Positions 8,901-17,755 of a stretch of DNA of 57,211 bases are shown piece by piece. Made by a program: the position numbers and the translations under genes. Origin of the DNA: Rhodopseudomonas_A sp036404135 (GTDB taxonomy: Bacteria > Pseudomonadota > Alphaproteobacteria > Rhizobiales > Xanthobacteraceae); assembly GCF_036404135.1 (NCBI RefSeq), contig NZ_DASWPE010000201.1:1-57211 (forward strand). Reading direction: 5' to 3'. A model generated the notes under the pieces. It saw only the letters and a program-made list of their open reading frames with translations, ran no database searches and was not told the origin of the DNA. Numbering within the stretch: position 1 is the first letter of the stretch; the number at the start of each line of letters is the position of its first letter.

Positions 8901-9490
8901 CACGCCGCCCGCCGCAGTTGGCGACGACCGGCGCGCGCCGGCTTGCCGAGGCCGGCCGGCGCCCCGGTCGGAACGATCAGCCCGGCCGCGCCGTCGAGCG
9001 CGTCGGCGCGCAATTCCAGGCCAAGCAGCCGGGAGCGCTCAAACGGACCGGGCAGCGACAGCGCCTCGGCGAGATCGCGGGTGAAGCCGAAACGGGCGTA
9101 ATACGGTTCGTCGCCGAGCAGGATTACCGCGCCGTGGCCGAGCGCCTTGGCGGCGGCCAGCGCGTGCCGCATCAACGACGCGCCAATGCCGAGCGCGCGC
9201 GCTGATGGGTCGACCGCCAGCGGACCCAGCACCAGCGCCGGCCGGCCGCCAGCATCGACGTGCCACAGCCGCACCGTGCCGACCAGCCGGCCGCGATGCA
9301 TCGCCGAAAAGGCGAGGCCCTTGGCGGGCAGCCGGCCGTCGCGCAGCCGCTGGCAGGTGCGGGCGTTGCGGCCCGCGCCGAAGCAGGCGTCGAGCAGCGC
9401 TTCGCGCGCCGCGACGTCACTGGCGCGCTCGGCGCGGATCGCGACGGCGGCTTCGGAAGGCGCGGCGGCAAGCGTGGTCAATGCGGTCAT
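8900..9490 (-). CDS. GNAT-family N-acetyltransferase
   Basis: The 196-residue protein has a GNAT core: VGTVRLWHV (beta-4 region), then LGPLAVDPSARALGIGASLMRHAL, which contains the acetyl-CoA pyrophosphate loop (R/QxxGxG/A, here RALGIGA), and GDEPYYARFGFT near the end. This last motif is typical of the YhbS-like subfamily. The substrate is unknown; neighbouring polyamine genes make an amine acceptor conceivable, but YhbS-type proteins are widespread. The start at 9490 (MTALTT) is internal to a longer frame whose N-terminus runs through a repeat. The stop overlaps the next small ORF. Confidence 0.85.
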   Translation of the reverse strand: MTALTTLAAAPSEAAVAIRAERASDVAAREALLDACFGAGRNARTCQRLRDGRLPAKGLAFSAMHRGRLVGTVRLWHVDAGGRPALVLGPLAVDPSARALGIGASLMRHALAAAKALGHGAVILLGDEPYYARFGFTRDLAEALSLPGPFERSRLLGLELRADALDGAAGLIVPTGAPAGLGKPARAGRRQLRRAA

Positions 9491-9660
9491 GGCGGTCCAG
9501 TCCCCACTCCGGGACGACGTTGGGTGAAAGCGGGGAATCCGCCGAGCCTTGCGATTTGGAAGGCGCCAACGATCGTTGGCCGGCTTCGTTCCCGCAGCCC
9601 AGCGTCCCGCCTCGCCAACGCGGCGCGGCGTGTTGTCATCCGGATGGAAGGTGACGGGAT

Positions 9661-9690
9661 GGGAGCCGGCACACCGGCTCCCGATTTTCT
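9661..9690. terminator. Strong hairpin between ornithine decarboxylase and GNAT genes
   Basis: GGGAGCCGG-CACA-CCGGCTCCC (9661-9682) is a perfect 9-bp stem with a 4-nt loop, followed on the plus strand by GATTTTCTTG. It sits downstream of the decarboxylase gene, past a family C repeat. The T-rich flank is on the wrong strand for that gene, so it may only slow or process the transcript. The gap 9491-9660 holds no gene. Confidence 0.35.
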
Positions 9691-9691
9691 T

Positions 9692-9777
9692 GCTCCCTCC
9701 CCCGTTTACGAGGGAGGGCTGGGGTGGAGGCGAAACGCGTAGTTCCCCCACCCGGCCTCCCCCGCAAGCGGGGGAGG
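9692..9777. repeat. Family C GC-rich palindromic repeat, copy 1
   Basis: CTCCCTCCCCCGTTTACGAG...CCTCCCCCGCAAGCGGGGGAGG: two small GC hairpins in the style of the other family C copies in this window. It lies 14 bp past the ornithine decarboxylase stop. Confidence 0.75.
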
Positions 9778-9791
9778 TGAAGAAGACGACC

Positions 9792-10934
9792 TCAGATGTG
9801 GTAGGTCCGCAACGGCGGGAAACCGTTGAAGGCCACCGACGAGTAGGTCGACGTATATGCGCCGGTGCCTTCGATCAGCAGCTTGTCGCCGATCTCGAGC
9901 GTCACCGGCAGCGGATACGGCAGCTTCTCGTACATCACGTCGGCCGAATCGCAGGTCGGGCCGGCGAGCACGCAGGGCATCATCTCCGCGCCGTCGTGAC
10001 GGGAGCGGATCGCGTAGCGGATCGATTCGTCCATCGTCTCGGCGAGACCGCCGAACTTGCCGATGTCGAGATAGACCCAGCGGGTGTCGTCGTCGTCGCT
10101 CTTGGTGGAGATCAGAACGACTTCGGTCTCGATGATGCCGGCATTGCCGACCATGCCGCGGCCCGGCTCGATGATGGTCTCCGGAATCGCGTTGCCGAAA
10201 TGCTTGCGCAGCGCCCGGAAGATCGAACGGCCGTACTGCACCACCGCCGGCACTTCCTTCAGATACTTGGTCGGGAAGCCGCCGCCCATGTTGACCATCG
10301 ACAGGTTGATGCCGCGCTCGGCGCAGTCGCGGAACACGCTCGACGCCATCGCCAGCGCACGATCCCACGCCTTCACCTTGCGCTGCTGCGAACCGACATG
10401 GAACGAGATGCCATAGGGTTCGAGGCCAAGACGCTTGGCGAGGTCGAGCACGTCGACCGCCATCTCCGGATCGCAGCCGAACTTCCGCGAAAGCGGCCAT
10501 TCGGCACCGGCGCAATCATAGAGAATGCGGCAGAACACGCGGGCGCCGGGCGCGGCACGGGCGATCTTCTCGACTTCCGCGGTGCAATCCACCGAGAACA
10601 GCCGAATCCCGAGCGCGAAGGCGCGGCCGATGTCGCGTTCCTTCTTGATGGTGTTGCCGAACGAGATGCGGTCGGGCGTGGCGCCGGCATCCAGCGCCAT
10701 CTGGATCTCCTGCACCGAGGCGCAGTCGAAGCACGAGCCCATCGAGGCCAGCAGCGACAGCACTTCCGGCGCCGGATTGGCCTTCACGGCATAGAACACC
10801 CGGCTGTCCGGCAGCGCCCGGGCAAAGCTCTGAAAGTTGTCGCGCACGACTTCGAGATCGACGACCAGGCACGGCTCGATGTCCTGGCCTTCGTTGCGGC
10901 GCGCGCGGAGGAATTCCTGAATGCGTTCGGTCAT
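9792..10934 (-). CDS. Ornithine decarboxylase (fold-III PLP, eukaryotic/alanine-racemase type)
   Basis: The 380-residue PLP enzyme makes putrescine from ornithine, and in some alphaproteobacteria also cadaverine from lysine. Visible are the PLP lysine in FYAVKANP (Lys51), the glycine-rich phosphate site MVNMGGGFPTKY, EPGRGMVGNAG, and the catalytic cysteine segment GPTCDSADV. Length fits bacterial ODC/LDC enzymes (about 380). I chose the ATG at 10934; the longer frame upstream is leader sequence. Together with homospermidine synthase downstream on the same strand it gives the route ornithine to putrescine to homospermidine. Confidence 0.93.
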   Translation of the reverse strand: MTERIQEFLRARRNEGQDIEPCLVVDLEVVRDNFQSFARALPDSRVFYAVKANPAPEVLSLLASMGSCFDCASVQEIQMALDAGATPDRISFGNTIKKERDIGRAFALGIRLFSVDCTAEVEKIARAAPGARVFCRILYDCAGAEWPLSRKFGCDPEMAVDVLDLAKRLGLEPYGISFHVGSQQRKVKAWDRALAMASSVFRDCAERGINLSMVNMGGGFPTKYLKEVPAVVQYGRSIFRALRKHFGNAIPETIIEPGRGMVGNAGIIETEVVLISTKSDDDDTRWVYLDIGKFGGLAETMDESIRYAIRSRHDGAEMMPCVLAGPTCDSADVMYEKLPYPLPVTLEIGDKLLIEGTGAYTSTYSSVAFNGFPPLRTYHI

Positions 10935-11340
10935 AGCACGCTCCCAAACGGCCCAGCGACGGGCTCGTTCAAACCAAAACGTCTGATCCGAGCGCGATAG
11001 ACCCGACGCGCGATGGAGGCGCGACGAGCCAATGAGCTCAGACAAACTGTGCTGCCGTGGAGTGGTTGGGAGATGCTCCCGCCCGCACACCTGGCAATGA
11101 AGGACAAGCCTCTTCGGTATTCGCGCCGGCTGGTGGAAAGCCGGCAGAGACCAAAAAAGCCCGATCCGTCGTTGCTTTAAGTCGCGTCCCTCGTTGAGAG
11201 CGAGGTGCGCCGGTTCGCCTCCGGCTGCCAGTCACGGTTGCAAGGGGTAAAGTCACCTTCAACGGCATCCCTTGAGAGAGATGCTGGCGGCTTGATCTCA
11301 CGCGAGTAAGATTTTGCGACCCTCGGCTTCTTCATCCCTT
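10935..11340 (-). promoter_or_regulatory. Long leader of the ornithine decarboxylase gene, candidate speF-type RNA
   Basis: About 400 bases before the decarboxylase ATG contain no convincing gene but several stem candidates, for example CCTCG...CGAGG near 11193-11212 (minus-strand reading) and a run of six T followed by GG near 11152-11160. A conserved 5' leader called the speF motif is known upstream of ornithine decarboxylase genes in alphaproteobacteria, so this is where it would lie. I cannot align it to that model here, so the call rests on position and length. The region 11341-11639 beyond shows nothing recognisable. Confidence 0.35.
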
Positions 11341-11639
11341 GGCGGCTGTCCGGCCTCTTGTCCGGATACCTACCGACTGACACACGACCACAGGCACGTG
11401 CGAAATTGGGCAAGACCGGAGATAGGTGCTTTAGTCCGGCACCGCAAGATTTTTTTCGCCCGAACGCGAAATTTCCCCGACACGGCGGCGCAGCGTTGCG
11501 CGCAAGCCACGAAAGTCGCCTCGAACATGAACGGATGTTCAAAGTACTTAACGTGGGGTGAAGGAAAGTCCGCGCCGAGCAGCGGTTTCTCGCAACGCCG
11601 CGGGCGCGGCGGGCCGCTAAGCGCGGCGGGTGAGCGCGC

Positions 11640-11921
11640 CTAAGCGCGCCTGGTAAACGGCTCGACGTGGTGGGCGTGGCGGACAAACGCCACCATGATC
11701 ACGACGCCGATCACGAACAGCACCACCTGCACGATATGCGCGGCGGTGTCGTTGAGGCCGAACAGGATGGCGAGCGCCCAGCCGCCGGCGAACGCCGCGC
11801 CGAACACCTCGGCCCCGATCAAAATCGCGGCACTGAACACCGTGACCACGGTCGACCACACGATCCGGCGCGGGCCGGTCGGGGCGTTGCGGGGGCCTTG
11901 GGCTGCGGGCGGCTTGCTCAT
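11640..11921 (-). CDS. Small two-helix membrane protein, hypothetical
   Basis: A 93-residue ORF with two hydrophobic segments, about residues 22-48 (VVTVFSAAILIGAEVFGAAF, running on to GGWALAILFGL) and 56-76 (IVQVVLFVIGVVIMVAFV), and a His-containing C-terminus (RHAHHVEPF). I chose the start MSKPPAA at 11921; a longer frame begins at 11975. It is divergent from the peptidase gene. No family is recognised. The clean helices and good start make it a likely real gene. Confidence 0.65.
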   Translation of the reverse strand: MSKPPAAQGPRNAPTGPRRIVWSTVVTVFSAAILIGAEVFGAAFAGGWALAILFGLNDTAAHIVQVVLFVIGVVIMVAFVRHAHHVEPFTRRA

Positions 11922-12060
11922 CGCGGAAAGATCCTGTTGCGGCGGCAATCTCTCTGAAAAACCCCGCTGCGGCAAGCCGCAAACGCGGTTAAAGGCTCAA
12001 AAAAGCCCGATCGCATGTTATATGTCGCGGCGTAACTTCCCCTTGAAGCAGGACCTTTCG

Positions 12061-14151
12061 ATGCCAGATTCCGCGGTCGCGCCGGCGCCTTCCGACAGCC
12101 TCGACAATCCCCTGCTGCAGGCCTGGCTGACGCCCTTCGAGACCCCGCCGTTCGAACAGATCGCGCCGCAGCACTTCCTGCCGGCGTTCGAGCAGGCCTT
12201 CGCCGATCACACCGCCGAGATCGCGGCGATCACCAACGATCCATCGGCGCCGGATTTCGCCAACACCATCACCGCGCTGGAACGCTCCGGCCGGCTGTTG
12301 AACCGGGTCGCCGCGGTGTTCTACGATCTGGTGTCGGCGGATTCCAATCCGGCGCTCCTGGAGATCGACACCGAAGTGTCGCAGCGGATGGCGCGGCACT
12401 GGAATCCGATCATGATGAACGCCGCGCTGTTCGGCCGGATCGCGCTATTATACGGGCTGCGCTCCAAGCTCGAGCTGTCCGCGGAGCAGCTGCGGCTGTT
12501 GGAGCGCACCTACACCCGCTTCCACCGCGCCGGCGCCGGGCTCGACGCCAAGGCCAAGGCGCGGATGGCCGCGATCAACGAACGGCTGGCCGAACTCGGC
12601 ACCGCGTTCAGCCATCATCTGCTCGGCGACGAGCAGGACTGGGTGATGCAGCTCGGCGAGGACGATTGCGCCGGGCTGTCCGACAGCTTCGTCGCCGCCG
12701 CCAAGGCCGCCGCCGCCGAGCGCGGGCTGCAAGGCAAGGCGGTGGTGACGCTGTCGCGCTCCTCGGTCGAGCCGTTCCTGAAGTCGTCGACCCGGCGCGA
12801 TTTGCGCGAAAAGGTCTACAAGGCGTTCACCGCGCGCGGCAACAACGGCAACGCCAACGACAACATCGCGGTGATCAGCGAGATCCTGCAACTGCGCGAG
12901 GAGACCGCCAAGCTGCTCGGCTTTGCCAGCTTCGCCGAATACCGGCTGGAAGATTCCATGGCCAAGACCCCGCAGGCGGTGCGCGGGCTGTTGGAACGGG
13001 TGTGGAAGCCGGCGCGCGCCCGCGCCTTGGCGGATCGCGACGCGCTGCAGCAATTGGTCGCCGAGGACGGCGGCAACTTCAAATTGGCCGCCTGGGACTG
13101 GCGCTATTACGCCGAAAAGCTCAGGCAGCGCCGCGCCAATTTCGACGACGCCGCGATCAAGCCGTATCTCGCGCTCGACAACATGATCGATGCCGCCTTC
13201 GACACCGCGACCAAGCTGTTCGGCGTCAAGTTCAGCGAACGCAAGGACGTGCCGGTGTGGCATCCCGACGTCCGGGTCTGGGAGGTGTTCGACGCCGCAG
13301 GCACCCACAAGGGGCTGTTCTACGGCGACTACTTTGCGCGGCCCTCGAAGCGCTCCGGCGCCTGGATGACCTCGCTGCGCGACCAGCAGAAGCTCGACGG
13401 CGTCGTGGCGCCGCTGATCATCAACGTCTGCAACTTCGCCAAGGGCAATAACGGCGAGCCGGCGCTGCTGTCGCCGGACGACGCCCGCACCCTGTTCCAC
13501 GAATTCGGCCACGGGTTGCACGGCATGCTGTCCGACGTGGTGTATCCGTCGTTGTCCGGCACCGCGGTGTTCACCGACTTCGTCGAATTGCCGTCGCAGC
13601 TCTACGAGCATTGGCAGGAGCAGCCGCAGGTGCTGCGGCAATTCGCCAAGCATTACCAGACCGGCGAGCCGTTGCCCGACGATCTGTTGCAGCGCTTTCT
13701 CGCGGCGCGCAAATTCAACCAGGGCTTCGCCACCGTGGAATTCGTCTCCTCGGCGCTGCTCGACCTGGAATTTCACACCCAGCCGGCCTCCGCGATCGGC
13801 GACATCGCCGATTTCGAACGCCGCGAGCTGGAAAAGATCGGCATGCCGGAGGAAATCGCGATGCGGCACCGGCCGACCCAGTTCGGCCACATCTTTTCCG
13901 GCGATCACTATGCCTCGGGCTATTACAGCTACATGTGGAGCGAGGTGATGGACGCCGACGCCTTCGGCGCGTTCGAGGAGGCCGGCGACATCTTCGATTC
14001 CAAGGTCGCCAAGCGGCTGCATGACGACATCTACGCCGCCGGCGGCGCGCGCGACCCGGAGGTCGCCTATGTCGCGTTCCGCGGCCGCCCTCCGGAGCCC
14101 GACGCGCTGTTGCGCCGCCGCGGGCTGCTCGACACGCCCGAGGCGGCGTAA
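12061..14151 (+). CDS. dcp: Peptidyl-dipeptidase Dcp (M3 metallopeptidase)
   Basis: The 696-residue zinc peptidase removes C-terminal dipeptides from peptides, or acts as an oligopeptidase. The zinc motif HEFGHGLHGML is present (His480, Glu481, His484), with the downstream third ligand in FVELPSQ (Glu509). The context YPSLSGTAVFTDFVELPSQ is more like Dcp than oligopeptidase A. It has no obvious signal peptide, so it is likely cytoplasmic. The ATG at 12061 has an upstream GCAGGAC ribosome-binding site; the open frame extends far upstream but that part is noncoding. Length is normal for the family. Confidence 0.92.
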   Translation: MPDSAVAPAPSDSLDNPLLQAWLTPFETPPFEQIAPQHFLPAFEQAFADHTAEIAAITNDPSAPDFANTITALERSGRLLNRVAAVFYDLVSADSNPALLEIDTEVSQRMARHWNPIMMNAALFGRIALLYGLRSKLELSAEQLRLLERTYTRFHRAGAGLDAKAKARMAAINERLAELGTAFSHHLLGDEQDWVMQLGEDDCAGLSDSFVAAAKAAAAERGLQGKAVVTLSRSSVEPFLKSSTRRDLREKVYKAFTARGNNGNANDNIAVISEILQLREETAKLLGFASFAEYRLEDSMAKTPQAVRGLLERVWKPARARALADRDALQQLVAEDGGNFKLAAWDWRYYAEKLRQRRANFDDAAIKPYLALDNMIDAAFDTATKLFGVKFSERKDVPVWHPDVRVWEVFDAAGTHKGLFYGDYFARPSKRSGAWMTSLRDQQKLDGVVAPLIINVCNFAKGNNGEPALLSPDDARTLFHEFGHGLHGMLSDVVYPSLSGTAVFTDFVELPSQLYEHWQEQPQVLRQFAKHYQTGEPLPDDLLQRFLAARKFNQGFATVEFVSSALLDLEFHTQPASAIGDIADFERRELEKIGMPEEIAMRHRPTQFGHIFSGDHYASGYYSYMWSEVMDADAFGAFEEAGDIFDSKVAKRLHDDIYAAGGARDPEVAYVAFRGRPPEPDALLRRRGLLDTPEAA

Positions 14152-14159
14152 GATGGCCG

Positions 14160-14433
14160 ACCTCTCCCCGCGCGCGGCAGGGCAATCGCATATGAAAGTT
14201 TGCGCCGGCTGCGATGATCACCCTCCCCTGGAGGGGGAGGGTCGCTCGCGCAGCGAGCGGGGTGGGGTGGCGAAGAACTCATCCGCCGTGCTTGAGGCTC
14301 ACCCCACCCCGGCGGGCACCGCGCTTCGCGCGGGACCCGCCGACCCTCCCCCTCCAGGGGAGGGTGAAGAGCGCGCCGAGGCAATAGCTCGCGAAAATCC
14401 ATATGCGATTCCCCTGCCGCGCGCGGGGAGAGG
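14160..14433. repeat. Nested palindromic repeats (two family C-like elements, one inside the other)
   Basis: The outer arms, CCTCTCCCCGCGCGCGGCAG... (14164-14197) and its complement (about 14399-14436), match at about 33 of 34 positions over ~240 bp. Within them sits a second inverted repeat with arms ACCCTCCCCTGGAGGGGGAG near 14220 and 14345-14368. The region is open in one frame, so gene callers may fuse it to the next gene, but it looks like inserted repeat DNA between dcp and the DUF1007 gene. Confidence 0.85.
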
Positions 14434-14449
14434 TGAAGTCCGCGCTTCG

Positions 14450-15121
14450 GTGCACTGGCGTGGACTGCATCGCTTCGCCACTGCGCTCACCGCGGTGACC
14501 AGAGCGGTGCTATGCCTTGGCTTTCTCGCGCTCGGCATCACCGTCGCAGAGGCCCACCCGCATGTCTGGATCACTGCGCATAGCGATCTGGTCTATGCCC
14601 CGGACGGCAGCATCAGCGGCGTGCGCCACACCTGGACCTTCGACGACATGTTCTCGACGTACGCGCTGCAGGGCATCGAGACCAAGACCAAGGGCGTCTA
14701 TAGCCGCGACGACCTCGCGCCGCTGGCGCAGACCAACGTCGAATCGCTGAAGGAATTCGGTTTCTTCACCTTCGCCAAGGCCGACGGCAAGAAGCAGAGA
14801 TTCCTCGAGCCGGTCGATTACTACCTAGTCTACGACAAGACCGCGCTGACGCTGCACTTCACGCTGCCGCTGAAAACCCCGGTGAAGAGCCGGGAGCTGG
14901 CGGTCGAGGTGTTCGACCCGTCGTATTTCATCGACTTCACCTTCGACGACAAGGACCCGGTCAAGCTGGTCGGCGCGCCAGCCGGCTGCGCCGTAAGCTT
15001 TCAACGCCCCAATGACGGCACCGCCAACGCCGCCCGGCTCGGAGAACAGAACTTCATGAATGGCGACAATTCGAATTACGGCGCGATGTTCGCCAACAAG
15101 ATCATGGTCAGTTGCCCGTAA
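14450..15121 (+). CDS. DUF1007 periplasmic protein (ZevA-like)
   Basis: The protein is about 223 residues from the GTG at 14450 and opens with a signal peptide-like segment (AVLCLGFLALGITVAEA|HPHVW). The mature N-terminus HPHVWI, with potential metal-binding His, is the hallmark of DUF1007. DUF1007 proteins are usually paired with a NicO transporter; in Haemophilus influenzae the pair ZevAB supports zinc use. The downstream gene overlaps its stop (TAATG). Start is uncertain: GTG 14495 would give a shorter signal, and ATG 14153 would translate the repeat. Role in metal transport is by family and pairing. Confidence 0.8.
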   Translation: MHWRGLHRFATALTAVTRAVLCLGFLALGITVAEAHPHVWITAHSDLVYAPDGSISGVRHTWTFDDMFSTYALQGIETKTKGVYSRDDLAPLAQTNVESLKEFGFFTFAKADGKKQRFLEPVDYYLVYDKTALTLHFTLPLKTPVKSRELAVEVFDPSYFIDFTFDDKDPVKLVGAPAGCAVSFQRPNDGTANAARLGEQNFMNGDNSNYGAMFANKIMVSCP

Positions 15122-16275
15122 TGGCCCGCTCCCGTATCGCCGCCATCGCGCGCGGCCTCGTGATCTGCGCCGCGGTGCTGACGCTGGCGCCCTTGATCGA
15201 TGCCGGGCTGAGCCACGCGCTGGCGCAAAACCCGTTCGGCGGACCGCGACCGGAGGCCGCCCCGCAGCTCGGCGGCGTGGTCGGCTGGCTGCTGGAACAG
15301 CAGTCACAATTCTATCGCCAGATGTCGGCGACGATCCGTGCTGCGAAATCCGACGGCAGCGCGGTCTGGACGCTGCTGGCGATCTCGTTCGCCTATGGCA
15401 TCTTCCACGCCGCCGGGCCCGGCCACGGCAAGGCGGTGATCTCGTCCTATCTGGTCGCCAACGAGGAGACCGCGCGGCGCGGCATCGTGCTGTCGTTCGT
15501 CTCGGCGCTGTTGCAGGCGCTGGTCGCGGTCATCGTGGTCGGGATCTGCGCCTGGCTGCTCAACGCCACCGCCAAGACGATGTGCGGCGCTGAACGGGTG
15601 ATTGAAATCGCCAGCTACGCGCTGATCGCGGCGTTCGGCGCGCGGCTGGTGTGGAGCAAGGGCGGCGGCTTCTTTCGCGCGCTGCGGGCGCGTCGCGCCG
15701 CGTCGCCGGCCTTCGCGCTCGCACCCGCCGCGGTGCAGCATCACCACCGCGCCCACCACGACGCGACGCACACGCATGCGCATCAGGCCCATGCTGAGCT
15801 TGCGCACGGTGACACGCACGACCACCGGCACGACCATGACGATCACCACCACCATGACCATGGCGGTCCCGGACACGTCCATGACGCGCATTGCGGGCAT
15901 GCCCATGGTCCGGAGCCGGAGGAACTCGCCGGCCCCGGCGGCTGGCGGCGCGGCTTCGGCGCGATTGTCGCGGTGGGCCTGCGGCCGTGCTCCGGTGCGA
16001 TCCTGGTTCTGGTGTTCGCACTTGCACAGGGCATGTTCTGGGCCGGCGTCGCCGCCACTTTCGCGATGGGCATCGGCACCGCGATCACGGTGGCGGCCAT
16101 CGCCAGCCTCGCGGTTTCGGCCAAGGGCCTGGCGCGACGCCTCGCCGCGGGGCGCGACGGCGGCGGAGCATTGATCATGCGCGGCGTGGAATTCAGCGCG
16201 GCCGGGCTGGTGCTGCTGTTCGGCCTCGGGCTGTTACTGGGCTATGTAGCCGCAGAGCGGGTGACCTGCCTATGA
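15121..16275 (+). CDS. NicO-family metal transporter (RcnA/ZevB-like)
   Basis: The 384-residue membrane protein has about six hydrophobic helices and a large His/Asp-rich cytoplasmic or periplasmic loop near residues 205-260 (HTHAHQAHAEL, HDHRHDHDDHHHHDH). It has the NicO family signatures HAAGPGHGKAV and GLRPCSGAILVL. NicO proteins export Ni/Co (RcnA), while those paired with DUF1007 are linked to zinc (ZevB). The ATG at 15121 overlaps the DUF1007 stop as TAATG, so the two are coupled. Given the zinc operon 9 kb away, zinc is favoured, but Ni or Co cannot be excluded. Confidence 0.88.
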   Translation: MARSRIAAIARGLVICAAVLTLAPLIDAGLSHALAQNPFGGPRPEAAPQLGGVVGWLLEQQSQFYRQMSATIRAAKSDGSAVWTLLAISFAYGIFHAAGPGHGKAVISSYLVANEETARRGIVLSFVSALLQALVAVIVVGICAWLLNATAKTMCGAERVIEIASYALIAAFGARLVWSKGGGFFRALRARRAASPAFALAPAAVQHHHRAHHDATHTHAHQAHAELAHGDTHDHRHDHDDHHHHDHGGPGHVHDAHCGHAHGPEPEELAGPGGWRRGFGAIVAVGLRPCSGAILVLVFALAQGMFWAGVAATFAMGIGTAITVAAIASLAVSAKGLARRLAAGRDGGGALIMRGVEFSAAGLVLLFGLGLLLGYVAAERVTCL

Positions 16276-16346
16276 GTAAGGCTCGATTTCGGCGAATGTT
16301 GCCTTATCTTGACAACATTATGCCAACGCGCGAAGCCAACCGTCTC

Positions 16347-17384
16347 ATGACAGTCATTGTTCCCATTCACGGCACTGAGACCGTTGCCGATCAGGCGCCG
16401 GAACGGGTCGGCGTGCTGTTGGTCAATCTCGGCACGCCGGACAGCGCCGACACCAAAGGGGTGCGCGACTATCTGCGCGAGTTCCTGTCGGATCCGCGGG
16501 TCATCGAGAACCAGGGCGTGGTCTGGAAGCTGGCGCTCAACGGCCTGATCCTGCGCACCCGGCCGGCGCGCAAGGCGCGTGATTATCAGAAGATCTGGAA
16601 CAATGACGCCAACGAATCGCCGCTGAAGACCATCACCCGCGGGCAGTCGCGCAAACTCGCGGCGACGCTGACCGGCCGCGAGCATATCGTGGTCGATTGG
16701 GCGATGCGCTACGGCAACCCGTCGATGCGCTCGCGGATCGACGCTTTGGTCGAGCAAGGCTGCCGCCGGCTGTTGGTGGTGCCGCTGTATCCGCAATATT
16801 CCGCCGCGACCTCGGCCACGGTGTGCGATCAGGCGTTCCGGGTGCTCAGCGAGATGCGGGCGCAGCCGACGCTGCGGGTGACGCCGCCGTATTATCGCGA
16901 CGACGCCTATATCGACGCGCTGGCGAATTCGATCACCAGTCATCTGGCGACGCTGCCGTTCGAGCCCGAACGCATCGTCGCCTCGTTCCACGGCATGCCG
17001 CAGGCCTATATCAACAAGGGCGATCCCTACCAGTCGCATTGCATCGCCACCGTCGACGCGTTGCGCCAGCGCATGGGGCTCGACGACAACCGCCTGCTGC
17101 TGACCTTCCAGTCGCGGTTCGGCTTCGACCAGTGGCTGCAGCCCTACACCGACAAGACCATCGAACAGCTCGGCAAGGACGGCGTCCGCCGGCTCGCGGT
17201 GGTGATGCCGGGCTTCGCCGCCGACTGCCTGGAGACGCTGGAAGAGATCGCGCAGGAAAACGCCGAGATTTTCGTGAAAAATGGCGGCGAACAGTTCACC
17301 GCGGTGCCCTGCCTCAACGACAGCGACGGCGGCATCAGCGTGATCCGGCAAGTGGTGCTGCGCGAACTCGAAGGCTGGCTGTAG
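16347..17384 (+). CDS. hemH: Ferrochelatase HemH
   Basis: The 345-residue enzyme inserts Fe(II) into protoporphyrin IX, the last step of protoheme synthesis, at the inner membrane surface. Seen are VGVLLVNLGTPD at the start, VVPLYPQYSAATSATV, the catalytic His in SFHGMPQAY (about His215), and the acidic metal-path segment DCLETLEEIAQE. Length fits. I chose the ATG at 16347 (MTVIVPIHG); the in-frame ATG at 16320 would add nine residues. The bases 16276-16346 read as leader and promoter. It follows NicO on the same strand, but that is probably chance. Confidence 0.94.
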   Translation: MTVIVPIHGTETVADQAPERVGVLLVNLGTPDSADTKGVRDYLREFLSDPRVIENQGVVWKLALNGLILRTRPARKARDYQKIWNNDANESPLKTITRGQSRKLAATLTGREHIVVDWAMRYGNPSMRSRIDALVEQGCRRLLVVPLYPQYSAATSATVCDQAFRVLSEMRAQPTLRVTPPYYRDDAYIDALANSITSHLATLPFEPERIVASFHGMPQAYINKGDPYQSHCIATVDALRQRMGLDDNRLLLTFQSRFGFDQWLQPYTDKTIEQLGKDGVRRLAVVMPGFAADCLETLEEIAQENAEIFVKNGGEQFTAVPCLNDSDGGISVIRQVVLRELEGWL

Positions 17385-17441
17385 GCCGGGGTGCCGTTGT
17401 CGCCCGCGCGTAAAAGAAAATCCTTCTGCGAGCACTGACTT

Positions 17442-17596
17442 CACCTCTCCCCGCTTGCGGGGAGAGGTCGACCCGGCGTAGCGCCAGCGAAGCCGGGTCG
17501 GGTGAGGGGGCGCCCGAGTTTTTCCGCGACGCCCCCTCACCCGGCGCGACAAGCTTCGCTTGTCACGCCACCCTCTCCCCGCAAGCGGGGAGAGGG
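17442..17596. repeat. Family C palindromic repeat, copy 3
   Basis: ACCTCTCCCCGCTTGCGGGG (17443-17462) begins two nested hairpins that mirror CCCTCTCCCCGCAAGCGGGG (17571-17590). A central GGGTGAGGGGGCG...CGCCCCCTCACCC pair gives a long imperfect stem. It occupies most of the hemH to SPFH gap (17385-17755); the remaining bases show no gene. Confidence 0.88.
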
Positions 17597-17755
17597 ACGT
17601 CTGTCGCACCGCTTCGATTTGATCGCTTTTTGCGTGAGAGTGTTCGACAATCGCCGTCCTGTTGCAGTCGAACCTTCCATCTGATGCCGGCGACCACAGG
17701 CGTGCGCGGCGTGCCGATCCCGGCCGCCCTCCCTGTCCGCCGCGAGGAGACACCC

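Noticed and set aside
11558..11590. GAAGGAAAGTCCGCGC resembles the CR-I core of RNase P RNA (GAGGAAAGUCCGGGC).
   Set aside because: Only about 12 bases match; the other conserved regions (such as ACAGAA and the matching 3' strand) are not present and a gene starts about 70 bases later.
12448..14022. 524-codon minus-strand open frame opposite the Dcp gene.
   Set aside because: Shadow of the peptidase gene; the plus frame has the HEFGH site and full family similarity.
14153..14449. Extension of the DUF1007 gene upstream to ATG 14153.
   Set aside because: The added residues come from nested palindromic repeats and place a signal peptide about 110 residues into the protein, which would not work for export.
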